Shown here one piece after another: positions 15,188 through 23,759 of a stretch of DNA of 56,992 nt. The notes below the pieces were generated by a model. It had not been told where the DNA came from, did no database searches, and was given only the letters and a program-made list of their open reading frames with translations. A program made the translations under genes and the position numbers. Position 1 is the first letter of the stretch; every line of letters starts with the position of its first letter. The DNA lies in assembly GCF_007859275.1 (NCBI RefSeq), contig NZ_VOHC01000010.1:1-56992 (forward strand), written 5' to 3'. The DNA comes from Planomicrobium sp. CPCC 101079. Lineage in GTDB: Bacteria; Bacillota; Bacilli; Bacillales_A; Planococcaceae.

Positions 15188-16054
15188 ATGAAGAAGTGGA
15201 AGCAATTCACAAGTGGATCCATAGCATTCTTAATGCTGGCGGCATGTTCTTCAGGAGGCGGCGGCAGTGGGAGCACCTTGCAAACGATCGAAGAAGAAGG
15301 AACAGTAACGGTCGGGTTTGCCAATGAGCGCCCATATGCTTATCAGGAGAATGATGGATCGATCACTGGCCAATCAGTAGAAATTGCCCGGGCTGTTTTT
15401 GCAGAAATGGGTGTGGAGGAAGTGGAAGGAACGGTAGTCGATTTCGATTCCTTGATCAGCGGTTTGAATTCCAGGAATTTTGATGCGGTGACCGCCGGTA
15501 TGTACATCACGCCGGAACGCTGCGAAAATGCCGCATTTGGCGAACCGGAATACAGGATTGGAATCGGCATTGCCACTCAAGCCGGAAATCCGATGGATAT
15601 TAATAGCTATGAAGACATTGCAAGCAATCCAGATGCGAAAGTAGCAGTCATGGCCGGCGCGATAGAACGCGAGTATATGCTGGCGAATGGCGTAGCCGAT
15701 GATCAGATTCAGCAAGTAAACGATATTTCGGCTGTCATTACGGCGCTTGATACCGGAAGAGTCGATGCCATTACGATGACCGATTTAACATTGCGGACAG
15801 CATTACAAGACCAAGATGCGCAAAACATTGAAATTGTAGAAGGTGTTGAACAGCCGCTTGTCGACGGAGAAGAAGTGATCGGCTATGGAGCCGCAGTCTT
15901 CCATCCGGACGATCAGGAATTAGTGGATCGGTACAATGAAGTGCTGGCGGAATTCAAAGAATCCGGAAAATTATTGGAGCTGATGGAACCGTTCGGATTT
16001 ACGGAAGAAAATTTGCCTGGGGATGTTACGACAGAAGAGCTTTGCGCTGGCTGA
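15188..16054 (+). CDS. ehuB: Ectoine/hydroxyectoine-binding lipoprotein EhuB
   Basis: The 288-residue solute-binding protein has a lipoprotein signal with lipobox LAAC (Cys20), then a glycine/serine linker and a type II periplasmic-binding fold of the polar amino acid family (TVTVGFANERPYAY, then NFDAVTAGMYITPERC). Together with the two permeases and ATPase that follow it matches the Ehu importer, which brings in compatible solutes under salt stress or as nutrients. AGGGGAG precedes the ATG. No terminator separates it from ehuC; instead a perfect stem-loop without a T-run follows, as often seen behind highly expressed binding proteins. Confidence 0.85.
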   Translation: MKKWKQFTSGSIAFLMLAACSSGGGGSGSTLQTIEEEGTVTVGFANERPYAYQENDGSITGQSVEIARAVFAEMGVEEVEGTVVDFDSLISGLNSRNFDAVTAGMYITPERCENAAFGEPEYRIGIGIATQAGNPMDINSYEDIASNPDAKVAVMAGAIEREYMLANGVADDQIQQVNDISAVITALDTGRVDAITMTDLTLRTALQDQDAQNIEIVEGVEQPLVDGEEVIGYGAAVFHPDDQELVDRYNEVLAEFKESGKLLELMEPFGFTEENLPGDVTTEELCAG

Positions 16055-16076
16055 TCCGATTTGAAGAAATAGGACG

Positions 16077-16117
16077 TAACTGCGCCAGATACTCTATTGG
16101 AGCATCTGGCGCAGTTA
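16077..16117 (+). other. Intercistronic stem-loop between ehuB and ehuC
   Basis: TAACTGCGCCAGAT (16077-16090) pairs perfectly with ATCTGGCGCAGTTA (16104-16117) around a 13-base loop. No T-run follows, so it probably stabilises the ehuB mRNA 3-prime end or partly halts transcription, lowering ehuCDA relative to ehuB. Confidence 0.75.
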
Positions 16118-16149
16118 GTTAAGATCAGCCATTAAAAGGAGTGAGTCTT

Positions 16150-16806
16150 ATGGAGACGATTGATATTGTCGGTATATTGATGAGAGGTGTTACAGTCACG
16201 GTCAGTTTGCTCGCTGCAGCTGGTGTGCTTACTTTTATCGTCGCCTTCATCGCGGGACTGTCGCGCGTCTCCCGGTTCAAAACTGTCAGGCTGCTTACGA
16301 CGGTCTACGTGGAATTTTTCAGAGGGACCTCGTTGCTGGTCCAGCTGTTCTGGATCTTTTTTGTTTTGCCGCAGCTGTTCGATATCCGGCTTGAACCGTT
16401 TTTGGCTGGAGTCGTCACACTCGGCTTGAACTACGGCGCTTATGCATCCGAGATTGTCAGAAGTGCCATCCTTGCTGTTCCAGAGGGGCAGACAGAAGCG
16501 GCCATTGCTTTGAACATGTCGCGCTTTCAGCGCATGCGCCGAATCATTTTGCCGCAGGCTCTTCGGACAATGCTGCCAGGATTCGGCAATATCTCTATTG
16601 AACTCTTAAAAGGCACATCACTGGTTTCGTTGATTACGCTGCAGGATATGATGTATTTGGCGCAAAATCTGCGGGCGTCGGATTACAGCCTCAGCCTTAA
16701 AGTTTTCGCGGTCTTGCTTGTCATGTATTTTGTGCTGGCTTTGCCATTGATCATTTTATCGCGGTATCTTGAAAGGCGCGCGTCCCGGGGGGTGGCTAGT
16801 ACATAA
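16150..16806 (+). CDS. ehuC: Ectoine ABC transporter permease EhuC
   Basis: A 218-residue inner-membrane permease of the His/Glu/Gln amino acid family, with five or so membrane spans and the EAA loop EAAIALNMSRFQRMRRIILP (about 121-140) that contacts the ATPase. FFRGTSLLVQLFWIFF is the conserved second-span region. The ATG at 16150 follows AAAGGAG at 8 bases; the GTG at 16141 overlaps that SD. Its stop TAA shares one base with the ehuD start. Confidence 0.87.
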   Translation: METIDIVGILMRGVTVTVSLLAAAGVLTFIVAFIAGLSRVSRFKTVRLLTTVYVEFFRGTSLLVQLFWIFFVLPQLFDIRLEPFLAGVVTLGLNYGAYASEIVRSAILAVPEGQTEAAIALNMSRFQRMRRIILPQALRTMLPGFGNISIELLKGTSLVSLITLQDMMYLAQNLRASDYSLSLKVFAVLLVMYFVLALPLIILSRYLERRASRGVAST

Positions 16807-17516
16807 TGGAAATTTTCGATTGGTCATACGCCGCAGAAGTTTTTCCGTTGATATTTCGTGCCATGTTCGTCACGCTAGGAATCACATTAGCCGCATTTGC
16901 AGTGGCATTGATTGTTGGGCTTTTGCTTACTTTGCTCAGAAGATCCAAGTTCAAGCCCCTTGCATGGATCACCTATGCTTTTATCGAGTTTGTCCGGGGT
17001 ACTCCGGTGCTGGTACAATTGTTTTTCGTCTATTTTGCCTGGCCAATGGTGCCAGTGGTCGGTTTTGAAATGTCGGCGATGACAGCGGGCATCGCGACGC
17101 TCGGCATCCATTACAGCACGTATTTATCAGAAATTTACCGTTCAGGCATTGAAGCGGTCGACCAAGGGCAATGGGAGGCGAGCAGAGCGCTCAATTTCAA
17201 TAAGACGAAAACATGGACGAAAATTATTTTGCCGCAAGCCATTCCGCCGATCATTCCGATGCTCGGCAATTACTTGATCGTTTTGTTCAAGGAAACACCG
17301 CTCCTAATGGCAATTTCGGTGAATGAAATGCTTTTGACTGCGCGGAACCTCGGCTCGCAAGTTTTTTCGTTTGTTGAAGTCTATACGATAGTCGGACTGT
17401 TGTTCTTACTGTTGAGCTACCCGTCCTCTCTTTTGGTCGGCTTTGCTGAGAGGCGCATGAACAACCGGTATATGCGCAAAGACAAAAAAGTGAAAAAGGA
17501 GAATGTGATTTCATGA
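16806..17516 (+). CDS. ehuD: Ectoine ABC transporter permease EhuD
   Basis: The second permease subunit, 236 residues, with the paralogous features EFVRGTPVLVQLFFVYF and the EAA loop EASRALNFNKTKTWTKIILP. It forms the membrane channel as a heterodimer with EhuC. The start overlaps the ehuC stop (TAATG), and the end overlaps the ehuA start (ATGA), both signs of tight translational coupling. The C-terminal tail is rich in lysine and lies on the cytoplasmic side. Confidence 0.87.
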   Translation: MEIFDWSYAAEVFPLIFRAMFVTLGITLAAFAVALIVGLLLTLLRRSKFKPLAWITYAFIEFVRGTPVLVQLFFVYFAWPMVPVVGFEMSAMTAGIATLGIHYSTYLSEIYRSGIEAVDQGQWEASRALNFNKTKTWTKIILPQAIPPIIPMLGNYLIVLFKETPLLMAISVNEMLLTARNLGSQVFSFVEVYTIVGLLFLLLSYPSSLLVGFAERRMNNRYMRKDKKVKKENVIS

Positions 17517-18289
17517 CGACGCAACCCATTGTTCAGTTTAAGAATGTAAAAAAATCGTTTGGCGACCTGGAAGTGCTAAAAGGGTTTGATTTGGACATAA
17601 AACCCGGTGAAAAAGTTTCCATCATTGGCCCAAGCGGTTCAGGAAAGACAACTATTATTCGGATGCTCATGACGCTCGAGAAGCCGACGGAAGGCGACAT
17701 TTTAGTCAATGGCGAAAATTTATGGCATATGAAAACGAGCGGCAAACAAGTGGATGCCAACGAAAAGCATTTGAGCAAGATTCGAGGGAACATCGGCATG
17801 GTTTTTCAGCATTTTAATTTGTTTCCGCATATGACCATCCTGCGCAACTGTACAGAAGCGCCGATCCAAGTACTCGGCCTCGGCAAAAAAGAAGCCGAAC
17901 AACGAGCAATCGAAATGCTTCAAAAAGTCGGTTTGGCCGACAAAATTAATAACTATCCATTCCAGCTCTCGGGTGGCCAAAAGCAGCGGGTAGCGATTGC
18001 CAGAGCGCTTGTCATGCAGCCGAAAGTGATGCTGTTTGATGAAGTGACTTCTGCGCTTGATCCGGAACTGGTGGGCGAAGTCCTGCAAGTTATCAAGGAT
18101 TTAGCCGAGCACAGCGACATGTCGATGATTTTGATTACACATGAAATGGATTTCGCCAGGGAAATTTCAGACCGCGTCGTCTTTTTCGCTGATGGTTATT
18201 TAGTTGAGCAAGGCCCTCCGGAAGAATTGTTTCTGCAGCCAAAAAGCGACAGGCTGAAAAATTTCCTTCAGCGGTTCAGCCGGGTCTGA
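17513..18289 (+). CDS. ehuA: Ectoine ABC transporter ATPase EhuA
   Basis: A 258-residue ATPase of the polar amino acid uptake family. Walker A is GPSGSGKTT (about residues 39-47), the Q-loop is FQHFNLFPHMT, the signature is LSGGQKQRVAIARA, Walker B is VMLFDEVTSALDPE and the H-loop is ILITHEMDFA. It powers the EhuBCD importer. The first four bases overlap ehuD. A terminator closes the operon 4 bases after the stop. Confidence 0.9.
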   Translation: MTTQPIVQFKNVKKSFGDLEVLKGFDLDIKPGEKVSIIGPSGSGKTTIIRMLMTLEKPTEGDILVNGENLWHMKTSGKQVDANEKHLSKIRGNIGMVFQHFNLFPHMTILRNCTEAPIQVLGLGKKEAEQRAIEMLQKVGLADKINNYPFQLSGGQKQRVAIARALVMQPKVMLFDEVTSALDPELVGEVLQVIKDLAEHSDMSMILITHEMDFAREISDRVVFFADGYLVEQGPPEELFLQPKSDRLKNFLQRFSRV

Positions 18290-18292
18290 CGA

Positions 18293-18332
18293 AAAAGACT
18301 GAGGTTTTCTTTAAAGAACCTTAGTCTTTTAC
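18293..18332 (+). terminator. Terminator of ehuBCDA
   Basis: AAAAGACTGAGGTT (18293-18306) pairs with AACCTTAGTCTTTT (18317-18330), one G-T pair, ending in T. Confidence 0.85.
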
Positions 18333-18413
18333 TAGTAAATCTACGATGCAATGCCTAAAAGATTCCTTGCATTTCGAAAATGAAAACGCTAACATTAAGT
18401 TAATATTCTGAAC

Positions 18414-18431
18414 ATACTAACTGGTTAGTAT
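18414..18431. promoter_or_regulatory. Palindromic operator before the acyl-CoA dehydrogenase gene
   Basis: ATACTAAC-TG-GTTAGTAT is a perfect 8-bp inverted repeat with a 2-base centre, 21 bases before the start. Size and symmetry fit TetR/AcrR-family operators, which commonly control acyl-CoA catabolic genes. No regulator gene is adjacent, so the repressor must be encoded elsewhere. Confidence 0.6.
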
Positions 18432-18451
18432 TAAGAAAGCAGGGATGGCTG

Positions 18452-19693
18452 TTGGATTTTTCGTATTCAGAGAAAACAAGAAAATTGCAGGAACAACTGG
18501 TTTTATTTATGGAAGAGCATGTATACCCAAACGAAAAAGTATTTGAAGAGCAATTGAACGGGCAGCAAAGCCGCTGGAGCAGAGTGCCGCCGGTTATGGA
18601 GGAGTTGAAACAAAAAGCGAAAGATGCCGGTTTATGGAATCTGTTTTTGCCGGAGAGCGAATACGGAGCCGGTTTAACCAATCAAGAATATGCGCCGCTT
18701 TGTGAAATCATGGGCAGATCACTGATCGGACCAGAAGTGTTCAATTGCAATGCGCCGGATACCGGAAACATGGAAGTGCTCGTCCGATACGGAACTGAAG
18801 AACAGAAAGCGCAGTGGCTAAAGCCTTTGCTGAATGGAGAAATCCGTTCGTGCTTTTCGATGACAGAGCCGGATGTGGCATCCAGCGACGCGACCAACGT
18901 TGCCGCATCAATCACCCGGGACGGAGATGAATATGTTGTTGATGGACGGAAATGGTGGTCGTCAGGAGCAGGAGATCCGCGTTGTAAAATAGCCATCGTC
19001 ATGGGAAAGAACAATCCAGAGGCGCCAAAGTATGAACAGCAATCGATGATTTTAGTTCCCCTTGATACTCCAGGAGTAAGAGTTGAACGGATGCTGACCG
19101 TGTTCGGCTATGACCATGCGCCGCACGGACACGCTGAAATCACATTCGACAATGTCCGAGTGCCGGCAGCAAACATTATTTGGGGCGAAGGAAAAGGGTT
19201 TGCGATCGCTCAAGGCCGCTTAGGCCCAGGGCGAATCCACCATTGCATGCGCTTGATCGGAGCGGCAGAACGGGCACTTGAAGAAATGTGCCGCCGGGTT
19301 CAGGAGCGCAGCCCGTTCGGGAAACCGCTGGCAAATCAAGGCGTCGTCCGCGAATGGATCGCTGATTCGCGCCTTGAAATTGAGCAGGCGCGGCTTTTGA
19401 CGCTGAAAGCCGCTTATATGATGGATACATCCGGCAATAAAGAAGCAAAAGCGGAAATTGCGATGATAAAAGTGGCGGCACCGAATATGGCATTGCGGGT
19501 TATCGACCGCGCGATACAAGCTTTTGGTGCTGCTGGAGTAAGTGATGATTTTACGCTTGCTGCCCAGTGGGCCAACTCTAGGACACTTCGTTTGGCCGAT
19601 GGTCCTGACGAAGTTCACCGCAATCAAATTGCGAAACTTGAGCTGCAAAAATATCAGGAGAAGGAAGAGCCGTTCGCTCGCGCATTAAAATAG
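18452..19693 (+). CDS. Acyl-CoA dehydrogenase, ACAD11 type
   Basis: This 413-residue FAD enzyme closely follows the dehydrogenase half of human ACAD11. Shared stretches recalled include [60 protein letters not shown] and [14 protein letters not shown]10/11 enzymes act on 4-phosphorylated acyl-CoAs made from 4-hydroxy acids, and in Pseudomonas the levulinate pathway uses a similar dehydrogenase with a separate kinase. An APH-like kinase is encoded two genes downstream, so the same role is inferred here. The TTG start has a modest SD (AGGGATGG). A TetR-type palindrome lies just upstream. It heads a probable operon with the CoA ligase, 27 bases away. Confidence 0.88.
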   Translation: MDFSYSEKTRKLQEQLVLFMEEHVYPNEKVFEEQLNGQQSRWSRVPPVMEELKQKAKDAGLWNLFLPESEYGAGLTNQEYAPLCEIMGRSLIGPEVFNCNAPDTGNMEVLVRYGTEEQKAQWLKPLLNGEIRSCFSMTEPDVASSDATNVAASITRDGDEYVVDGRKWWSSGAGDPRCKIAIVMGKNNPEAPKYEQQSMILVPLDTPGVRVERMLTVFGYDHAPHGHAEITFDNVRVPAANIIWGEGKGFAIAQGRLGPGRIHHCMRLIGAAERALEEMCRRVQERSPFGKPLANQGVVREWIADSRLEIEQARLLTLKAAYMMDTSGNKEAKAEIAMIKVAAPNMALRVIDRAIQAFGAAGVSDDFTLAAQWANSRTLRLADGPDEVHRNQIAKLELQKYQEKEEPFARALK

Positions 19694-19720
19694 CAGATCA
19701 TCTATAAAGGGGGAATTTGA

Positions 19721-21337
19721 ATGAAATTGGAAAACGTGTGGTTCCAGCATTATCCAGAAGGTGTCCGCTCAGATTTTTCGTATCCTGAAAAAACGATGCC
19801 CGAGTTCCTGGCGGAAGTGGCAGGGAAAATACCTGATCGCATCGCTTTGAAGTTTTACCACAAAGAAATCACTTATAGGGAATTGCATGGGCTTTCGAGC
19901 GTTTTTGCGTCAGCTCTTCAGAAATCCGGTATCCAAAAAAGCGATCGTGTCGCCATTATGCTGCCAAACTGCCCGCAGTATGTCATTTCCTATTATGGCA
20001 TCCTGAAAGCTGGTGGCATTGTCACCCAAGTAAACCCAATGCTGATCGAAAGAGAACTTCTGTATTTGCTGAATGATTCTGGTGCAGAAACGATTGTTGT
20101 TTACGAACCGTTATACGCCCGCATTAAAGCGATTGCTGACGAAACAAATTTGAAAACAATTATTGTCGTAAGTTTCGAACCAAACCAGCTGAAGCTCGAA
20201 ACAGATTGTTCATTTGAAGCTTTTCTTGGAAAAGGCGATGGCAATATTGCGCCAATTCATATAAACATTCATGAAGATGTGGCTGTGCTGCAATACACGG
20301 GCGGCACTACCGGACAATCAAAAGGTGCCATGCTGACGCACCGCAATATAGCGGTAAATGCATTGCAGTCTCAAGAATTTTTCAAACAAGAAGTGGCATT
20401 TGGCGAAGAAAGCTGCTTGACAGTCATTCCGCTGTTCCACGTTTTTGGCATGATTTCCGCTATGAACTTATCAATTTTGAATGGATCGAAAAACATTTTA
20501 TTGCCGCGTTTTGATTTGCAGGAAGTGCTGGAGACGATCAAAAACGAACAACCGACGACATTTCCAGGCGTGCCAACAATGTACATCGCCATCACCAACC
20601 ATCCGGATGCGGAGAAGTACGGAATCGACAGCATCCATATATGCAATAGTGGAAGCGCGCCGATGCCGATAGAAACCATGCGGGAGTTTGAACGGAAAAC
20701 AGGCGCTAAAATTTTGGAAGGGTATGGCTTATCTGAAGCCGCACCGGTCACTCATTGCAATCCGCCTTTTGCAAAGCGGAAACCAGGAAGCATCGGCATC
20801 GGTTTTCCTTCTACCGAATACAAAGTCGTCGATCTGGCGACAGGCGAAGAAGAAGCGCCGATTGGCGAGGCTGGGGAATTGATCATCCGCGGACCACAAG
20901 TGATGAAAGGCTATTGGAATATGCCGGAAGAGACTGCGCATACATTGCGTGGTGGCTGGCTCTTCACTGGAGACATCGCAAAAATGGACGAAGAAGGCTA
21001 TGTCTATATTGTCGACCGCAAAAAAGATATGATTCTTTCAAGCGGTTTCAATGTTTACCCCCGGGATATCGAAGAAGTGCTGTACGAACATCCAGCTGTC
21101 CAAGAAGCGGTCGCAATCGGTGTTGCAGACCCTTATCGCGGAGAAAGCGTAAAAGCGATCATTGTCAAAAAAGCGGGGCAAGAAGCTACAGAAGAAGAAA
21201 TCATTGAGTGGGCAAGCGGCAGAATGGCCGCTTACCGGGTGCCTCGGATAGTAGAATTCCGATCAGAATTGCCAAAAACTAACGTCGGTAAGATTTTGCG
21301 GCGCGCCCTCCGCGAAGAATCCGGATTCAAAGGATAG
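19721..21337 (+). CDS. Acyl-CoA synthetase (AMP-binding family)
   Basis: The 538-residue ligase activates a carboxylic acid to its CoA thioester through an acyl-adenylate. The phosphate-binding loop YTGGTTGQSKGAMLTH (about 191-206), GYGLSEAAPVTH, WLFTGDIAKMDEEGYVYI, the hinge DRKKDMI and the catalytic lysine segment LPKTNVGKILRR are all present, so it should be active. Long-chain and medium-chain ligases share these features, so substrate length is uncertain. AAGGGGG precedes the ATG. It lies between an ACAD11-type dehydrogenase and an APH-like kinase, as the CoA-activating step of that pathway. Confidence 0.9.
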   Translation: MKLENVWFQHYPEGVRSDFSYPEKTMPEFLAEVAGKIPDRIALKFYHKEITYRELHGLSSVFASALQKSGIQKSDRVAIMLPNCPQYVISYYGILKAGGIVTQVNPMLIERELLYLLNDSGAETIVVYEPLYARIKAIADETNLKTIIVVSFEPNQLKLETDCSFEAFLGKGDGNIAPIHINIHEDVAVLQYTGGTTGQSKGAMLTHRNIAVNALQSQEFFKQEVAFGEESCLTVIPLFHVFGMISAMNLSILNGSKNILLPRFDLQEVLETIKNEQPTTFPGVPTMYIAITNHPDAEKYGIDSIHICNSGSAPMPIETMREFERKTGAKILEGYGLSEAAPVTHCNPPFAKRKPGSIGIGFPSTEYKVVDLATGEEEAPIGEAGELIIRGPQVMKGYWNMPEETAHTLRGGWLFTGDIAKMDEEGYVYIVDRKKDMILSSGFNVYPRDIEEVLYEHPAVQEAVAIGVADPYRGESVKAIIVKKAGQEATEEEIIEWASGRMAAYRVPRIVEFRSELPKTNVGKILRRALREESGFKG

Positions 21338-21358
21338 TACAAACAAAAAATACGGCAT

Positions 21359-21388
21359 GAACAGGTTTAAAAATCTGTTCTCTTTTTT
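21359..21388 (+). terminator. Weak terminator after the acyl-CoA synthetase gene
   Basis: GAACAG (21359-21364) pairs with CTGTTC (21375-21380), followed by TCTTTTTT. The stem is only 6 bp, so partial read-through into the kinase gene is likely. Confidence 0.45.
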
Positions 21389-21419
21389 ATATAAAGTTCT
21401 GAAGAGAGAGGAGCCAAGC

Positions 21420-22487
21420 ATGGAACACTCAGTAAATAACACCATTCACGTAAGGTCTGGGGAAGAGCTGGATAATGAAAAGCTCAGCATTTTTTTGCGC
21501 AATCATATTGAAGGGATACCTGAGGGCAAATTACACATCCGGCAATTTGGCACAGGGCATTCGAATTTAACATACGCTCTAAAAATAGAAGAGTGGGAAG
21601 CTGTACTGCGCAGGCCGCCGCTTGGTCCGGTTGCCCCAAAAGCGCATGATATGGAACGGGAGTTCCGAATACTTTCTGCACTGTATCCCATTTTTCCAGC
21701 AGCTCCGAAACCGTTTGTTTTTTCGGATGATCTTCAAGTTGTCGATAGCCCATTTTTTGTTATGGAGCGCCGGCATGGAACCGTTCTTGATACTTCTTTT
21801 CCGGCAGCTGTTGAACCGGCAGAACATCTATGTAAAAAAATTTCCGAGCAAATGGTCGATCTGCTGGTTGAATTGCATGCAATTGATTATACAAAAACGC
21901 CGCTTGCCGCCATGGCGAAACCCGAAGGCTTCATGAAGCGCCAAGTGGAAGGGTGGGTTGGCCGATTTGACCGTTCAAAAACAGAAGAAATTGCCGGAGT
22001 TCGTGAATTGACGGAATGGATGGCGCAAAATGTACCGAACTCTCAGCGGCCGGCGATTATTCATTATGATTTCAAGTTGAACAACGCCTTATTTTCGGAA
22101 GATTTCTCTCGGATTACAGGTCTCTTTGATTGGGAAATGACGACTGTCGGTGATCCATTGGCGGATTTAGGTGCTGCTATGAGCTACTGGATTGAACCGG
22201 ATGACCCGCCCCTATTGAAAAAGGGTCTTGGACAAGAACCAGTGACCGTGATGAGAGGTTTTTACACTAGGGAGGAATTTATGCAAAGGTACGCAGAAAA
22301 AAGCGGACGGGACATATCGGAAATGCATTTCTATCTGACATTTGCCTATTTTAAGTTGGCCGTCATCATTCAACAAATTTACTTTCGCTTTAAGAATGGC
22401 CAGACACAAGACCCTCGTTTCGCGCATTTCGATCAGTTTGTGAAAAGCCTTATTCAGCATGCATTGATGACTGCTCAAAAGAGATGA
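21420..22487 (+). CDS. APH-like acyl-CoA kinase (ACAD10/11 kinase domain, LvaA-like)
   Basis: The 355-residue protein has an aminoglycoside-phosphotransferase fold. The catalytic loop IIHYDFKLNN gives His205-x-Asp207-x4-Asn212, and FDWEMTTVGDPLAD supplies the metal-binding Asp227, so the active site is complete. In human ACAD10/11 the same domain precedes the dehydrogenase in one chain and phosphorylates 4-hydroxyacyl-CoA; Pseudomonas LvaA does so in levulinate catabolism. Separate neighbouring genes corresponding to a natural fusion are good evidence of joint action. The annotation phosphotransferase family or antibiotic kinase would be misleading. The ATG at 21420 follows AGAGAGGAG; the longer frame from 21357 lacks an SD. 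Confidence 0.85.
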   Translation: MEHSVNNTIHVRSGEELDNEKLSIFLRNHIEGIPEGKLHIRQFGTGHSNLTYALKIEEWEAVLRRPPLGPVAPKAHDMEREFRILSALYPIFPAAPKPFVFSDDLQVVDSPFFVMERRHGTVLDTSFPAAVEPAEHLCKKISEQMVDLLVELHAIDYTKTPLAAMAKPEGFMKRQVEGWVGRFDRSKTEEIAGVRELTEWMAQNVPNSQRPAIIHYDFKLNNALFSEDFSRITGLFDWEMTTVGDPLADLGAAMSYWIEPDDPPLLKKGLGQEPVTVMRGFYTREEFMQRYAEKSGRDISEMHFYLTFAYFKLAVIIQQIYFRFKNGQTQDPRFAHFDQFVKSLIQHALMTAQKR

Positions 22488-22649
22488 ACTTGTGCCGGAA
22501 TTCCACTTGCTATCAAAGAAAGAGGGGATCGGTGGCTTGCCGAAGACTGCTTATGTCTGGTCGCCGAATTCAGCGGCAGAACAATAATGTGTTTTCTCAA
22601 GCCGATTGCCCTTGAACAGAAACACCATAAACTAAAGGGGGCTGTCTAG

Positions 22650-23645
22650 ATGGTAAAACAAATTGAAACTGTGACAGGTGCAATTTCTCCAGATCAGCTT
22701 GGAAAGACGCTAATCCATGAACATTTCATTTTTGGGTATCCTGGATTCCAGGGGGATATCACGCTTGGCCCGTTCAATCGGGAAAAAGCGGTAGCTGCAG
22801 GAGTGGCGACGGCGGAAAAAGTTATGGGACATGGCATCAAGACTGTAGTGGATCCGACACCGAACGAATGCGGACGTGATCCTGGAGTGCTGAAGGAAAT
22901 TTCCGAACAAAGCGGCTTGCAAATTATCTGTGCTACCGGCTTCTATTATGAAGGAGAAGGGGCCACTCCGTATTTTAAATTCAGGGCCGCACTTGGAAGT
23001 GCAGAACGGGAAATCGAGGAAATGTTTTTAACGGAAATTACAGCCGGCATTGGAACGACCCGCATCAAACCGGGCATCATCAAACTGGCTTCCAGCAAGG
23101 ATGAAATCACTGATTACGAAAAAATGTTTTTTAAGGCGGCTGCAAAGGCACAGCAAGAAACGGGCATCACGCTATTGACCCATACGCAGGAAGGCACGAT
23201 GGGTCCGGAACAAGCTCAATTTTTGCTGGGCCTTGGAGCCGATCCCGCTGGAATCGTCATTGGCCATATGTGCGGCAATACGGATTCGTCTTACCATAAA
23301 CGGACTTTGGAAACTGGCGTAAATATTGCGTTTGATCGTTTCGGCCTTCAAGGAATGGTGGGAGCGCCTATTGACCAGCAGCGCATCGAAACTTTGCTGG
23401 AGTTGTTGAACGAAGGCTTTGAAGATCAGATCATGCTGTCGCACGACTCCATCAGCATGTGGTTAGGACGTCCGCCTGTTATTCCGCCTGCTGTTGAAGC
23501 GGCTGTTGCCAACTGGCATCCTACCCATCTGTTCGAGAACATTTTGCCTGCACTTAAAAGCGCAGGAGTGACAGAAGCACAGTTGGATAAAATGTTCTTA
23601 GAAAATCCCAAAAAATTATTTGCTGCCGAGACTATAACCGCTTAA
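22650..23645 (+). CDS. Phosphotriesterase-family protein, probable lactonase
   Basis: A 331-residue amidohydrolase-fold enzyme with the full binuclear metal site of phosphotriesterases and phosphotriesterase-like lactonases: His23 and His25 (LIHEHF), carboxylated Lys145 (PGIIKLASSK), His178 (LLTHTQ), His206 (VIGHMCGNTD) and Asp266 (LSHDS). Family members hydrolyse lactones, often gamma- and delta-lactones or acyl-homoserine lactones. In this cluster, opening a gamma-lactone to a 4-hydroxy acid would provide the substrate of the ligase and kinase; that is inference. AAAGGGGGC precedes the ATG. The 162 bases upstream hold no clear gene. A terminator follows. Confidence 0.85.
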   Translation: MVKQIETVTGAISPDQLGKTLIHEHFIFGYPGFQGDITLGPFNREKAVAAGVATAEKVMGHGIKTVVDPTPNECGRDPGVLKEISEQSGLQIICATGFYYEGEGATPYFKFRAALGSAEREIEEMFLTEITAGIGTTRIKPGIIKLASSKDEITDYEKMFFKAAAKAQQETGITLLTHTQEGTMGPEQAQFLLGLGADPAGIVIGHMCGNTDSSYHKRTLETGVNIAFDRFGLQGMVGAPIDQQRIETLLELLNEGFEDQIMLSHDSISMWLGRPPVIPPAVEAAVANWHPTHLFENILPALKSAGVTEAQLDKMFLENPKKLFAAETITA

Positions 23646-23649
23646 AAAG

Positions 23650-23673
23650 AAAGCCGGTAACCCGGCTTTTTAT
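23650..23673 (+). terminator. Terminator of the lactonase-like gene
   Basis: AAGCCGG (23651-23657) pairs with CCGGCTT (23662-23668), followed by TTTATTTT. Confidence 0.8.
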
Positions 23674-23709
23674 TTTGGGGTTTTTCCCAAATTTGGGTGA
23701 AAGGAACGA

Positions 23710-23734
23710 GTCAAAGTCATCGAGGTACGGGTAT
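23710..23734 (+). promoter_or_regulatory. Sigma-B-like promoter candidate of the P450 gene
   Basis: GTCAAA and GGGTAT are 13 bases apart, against the sigma-B consensus GTTTAA-N13/14-GGGTAT (10 of 12). It lies 26 bases before the start codon. Confidence 0.4.
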
Positions 23735-23759
23735 AGAAAAGAAAAAAGGAGGAGAAGCG

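Noticed and set aside
22493..22588. A 31-codon frame starting GTG between the kinase and lactonase genes
   Set aside because: It has a balanced composition but no proper SD and no recognisable family; it overlaps nothing else, so it could be a gene remnant, but the evidence is too thin to list.
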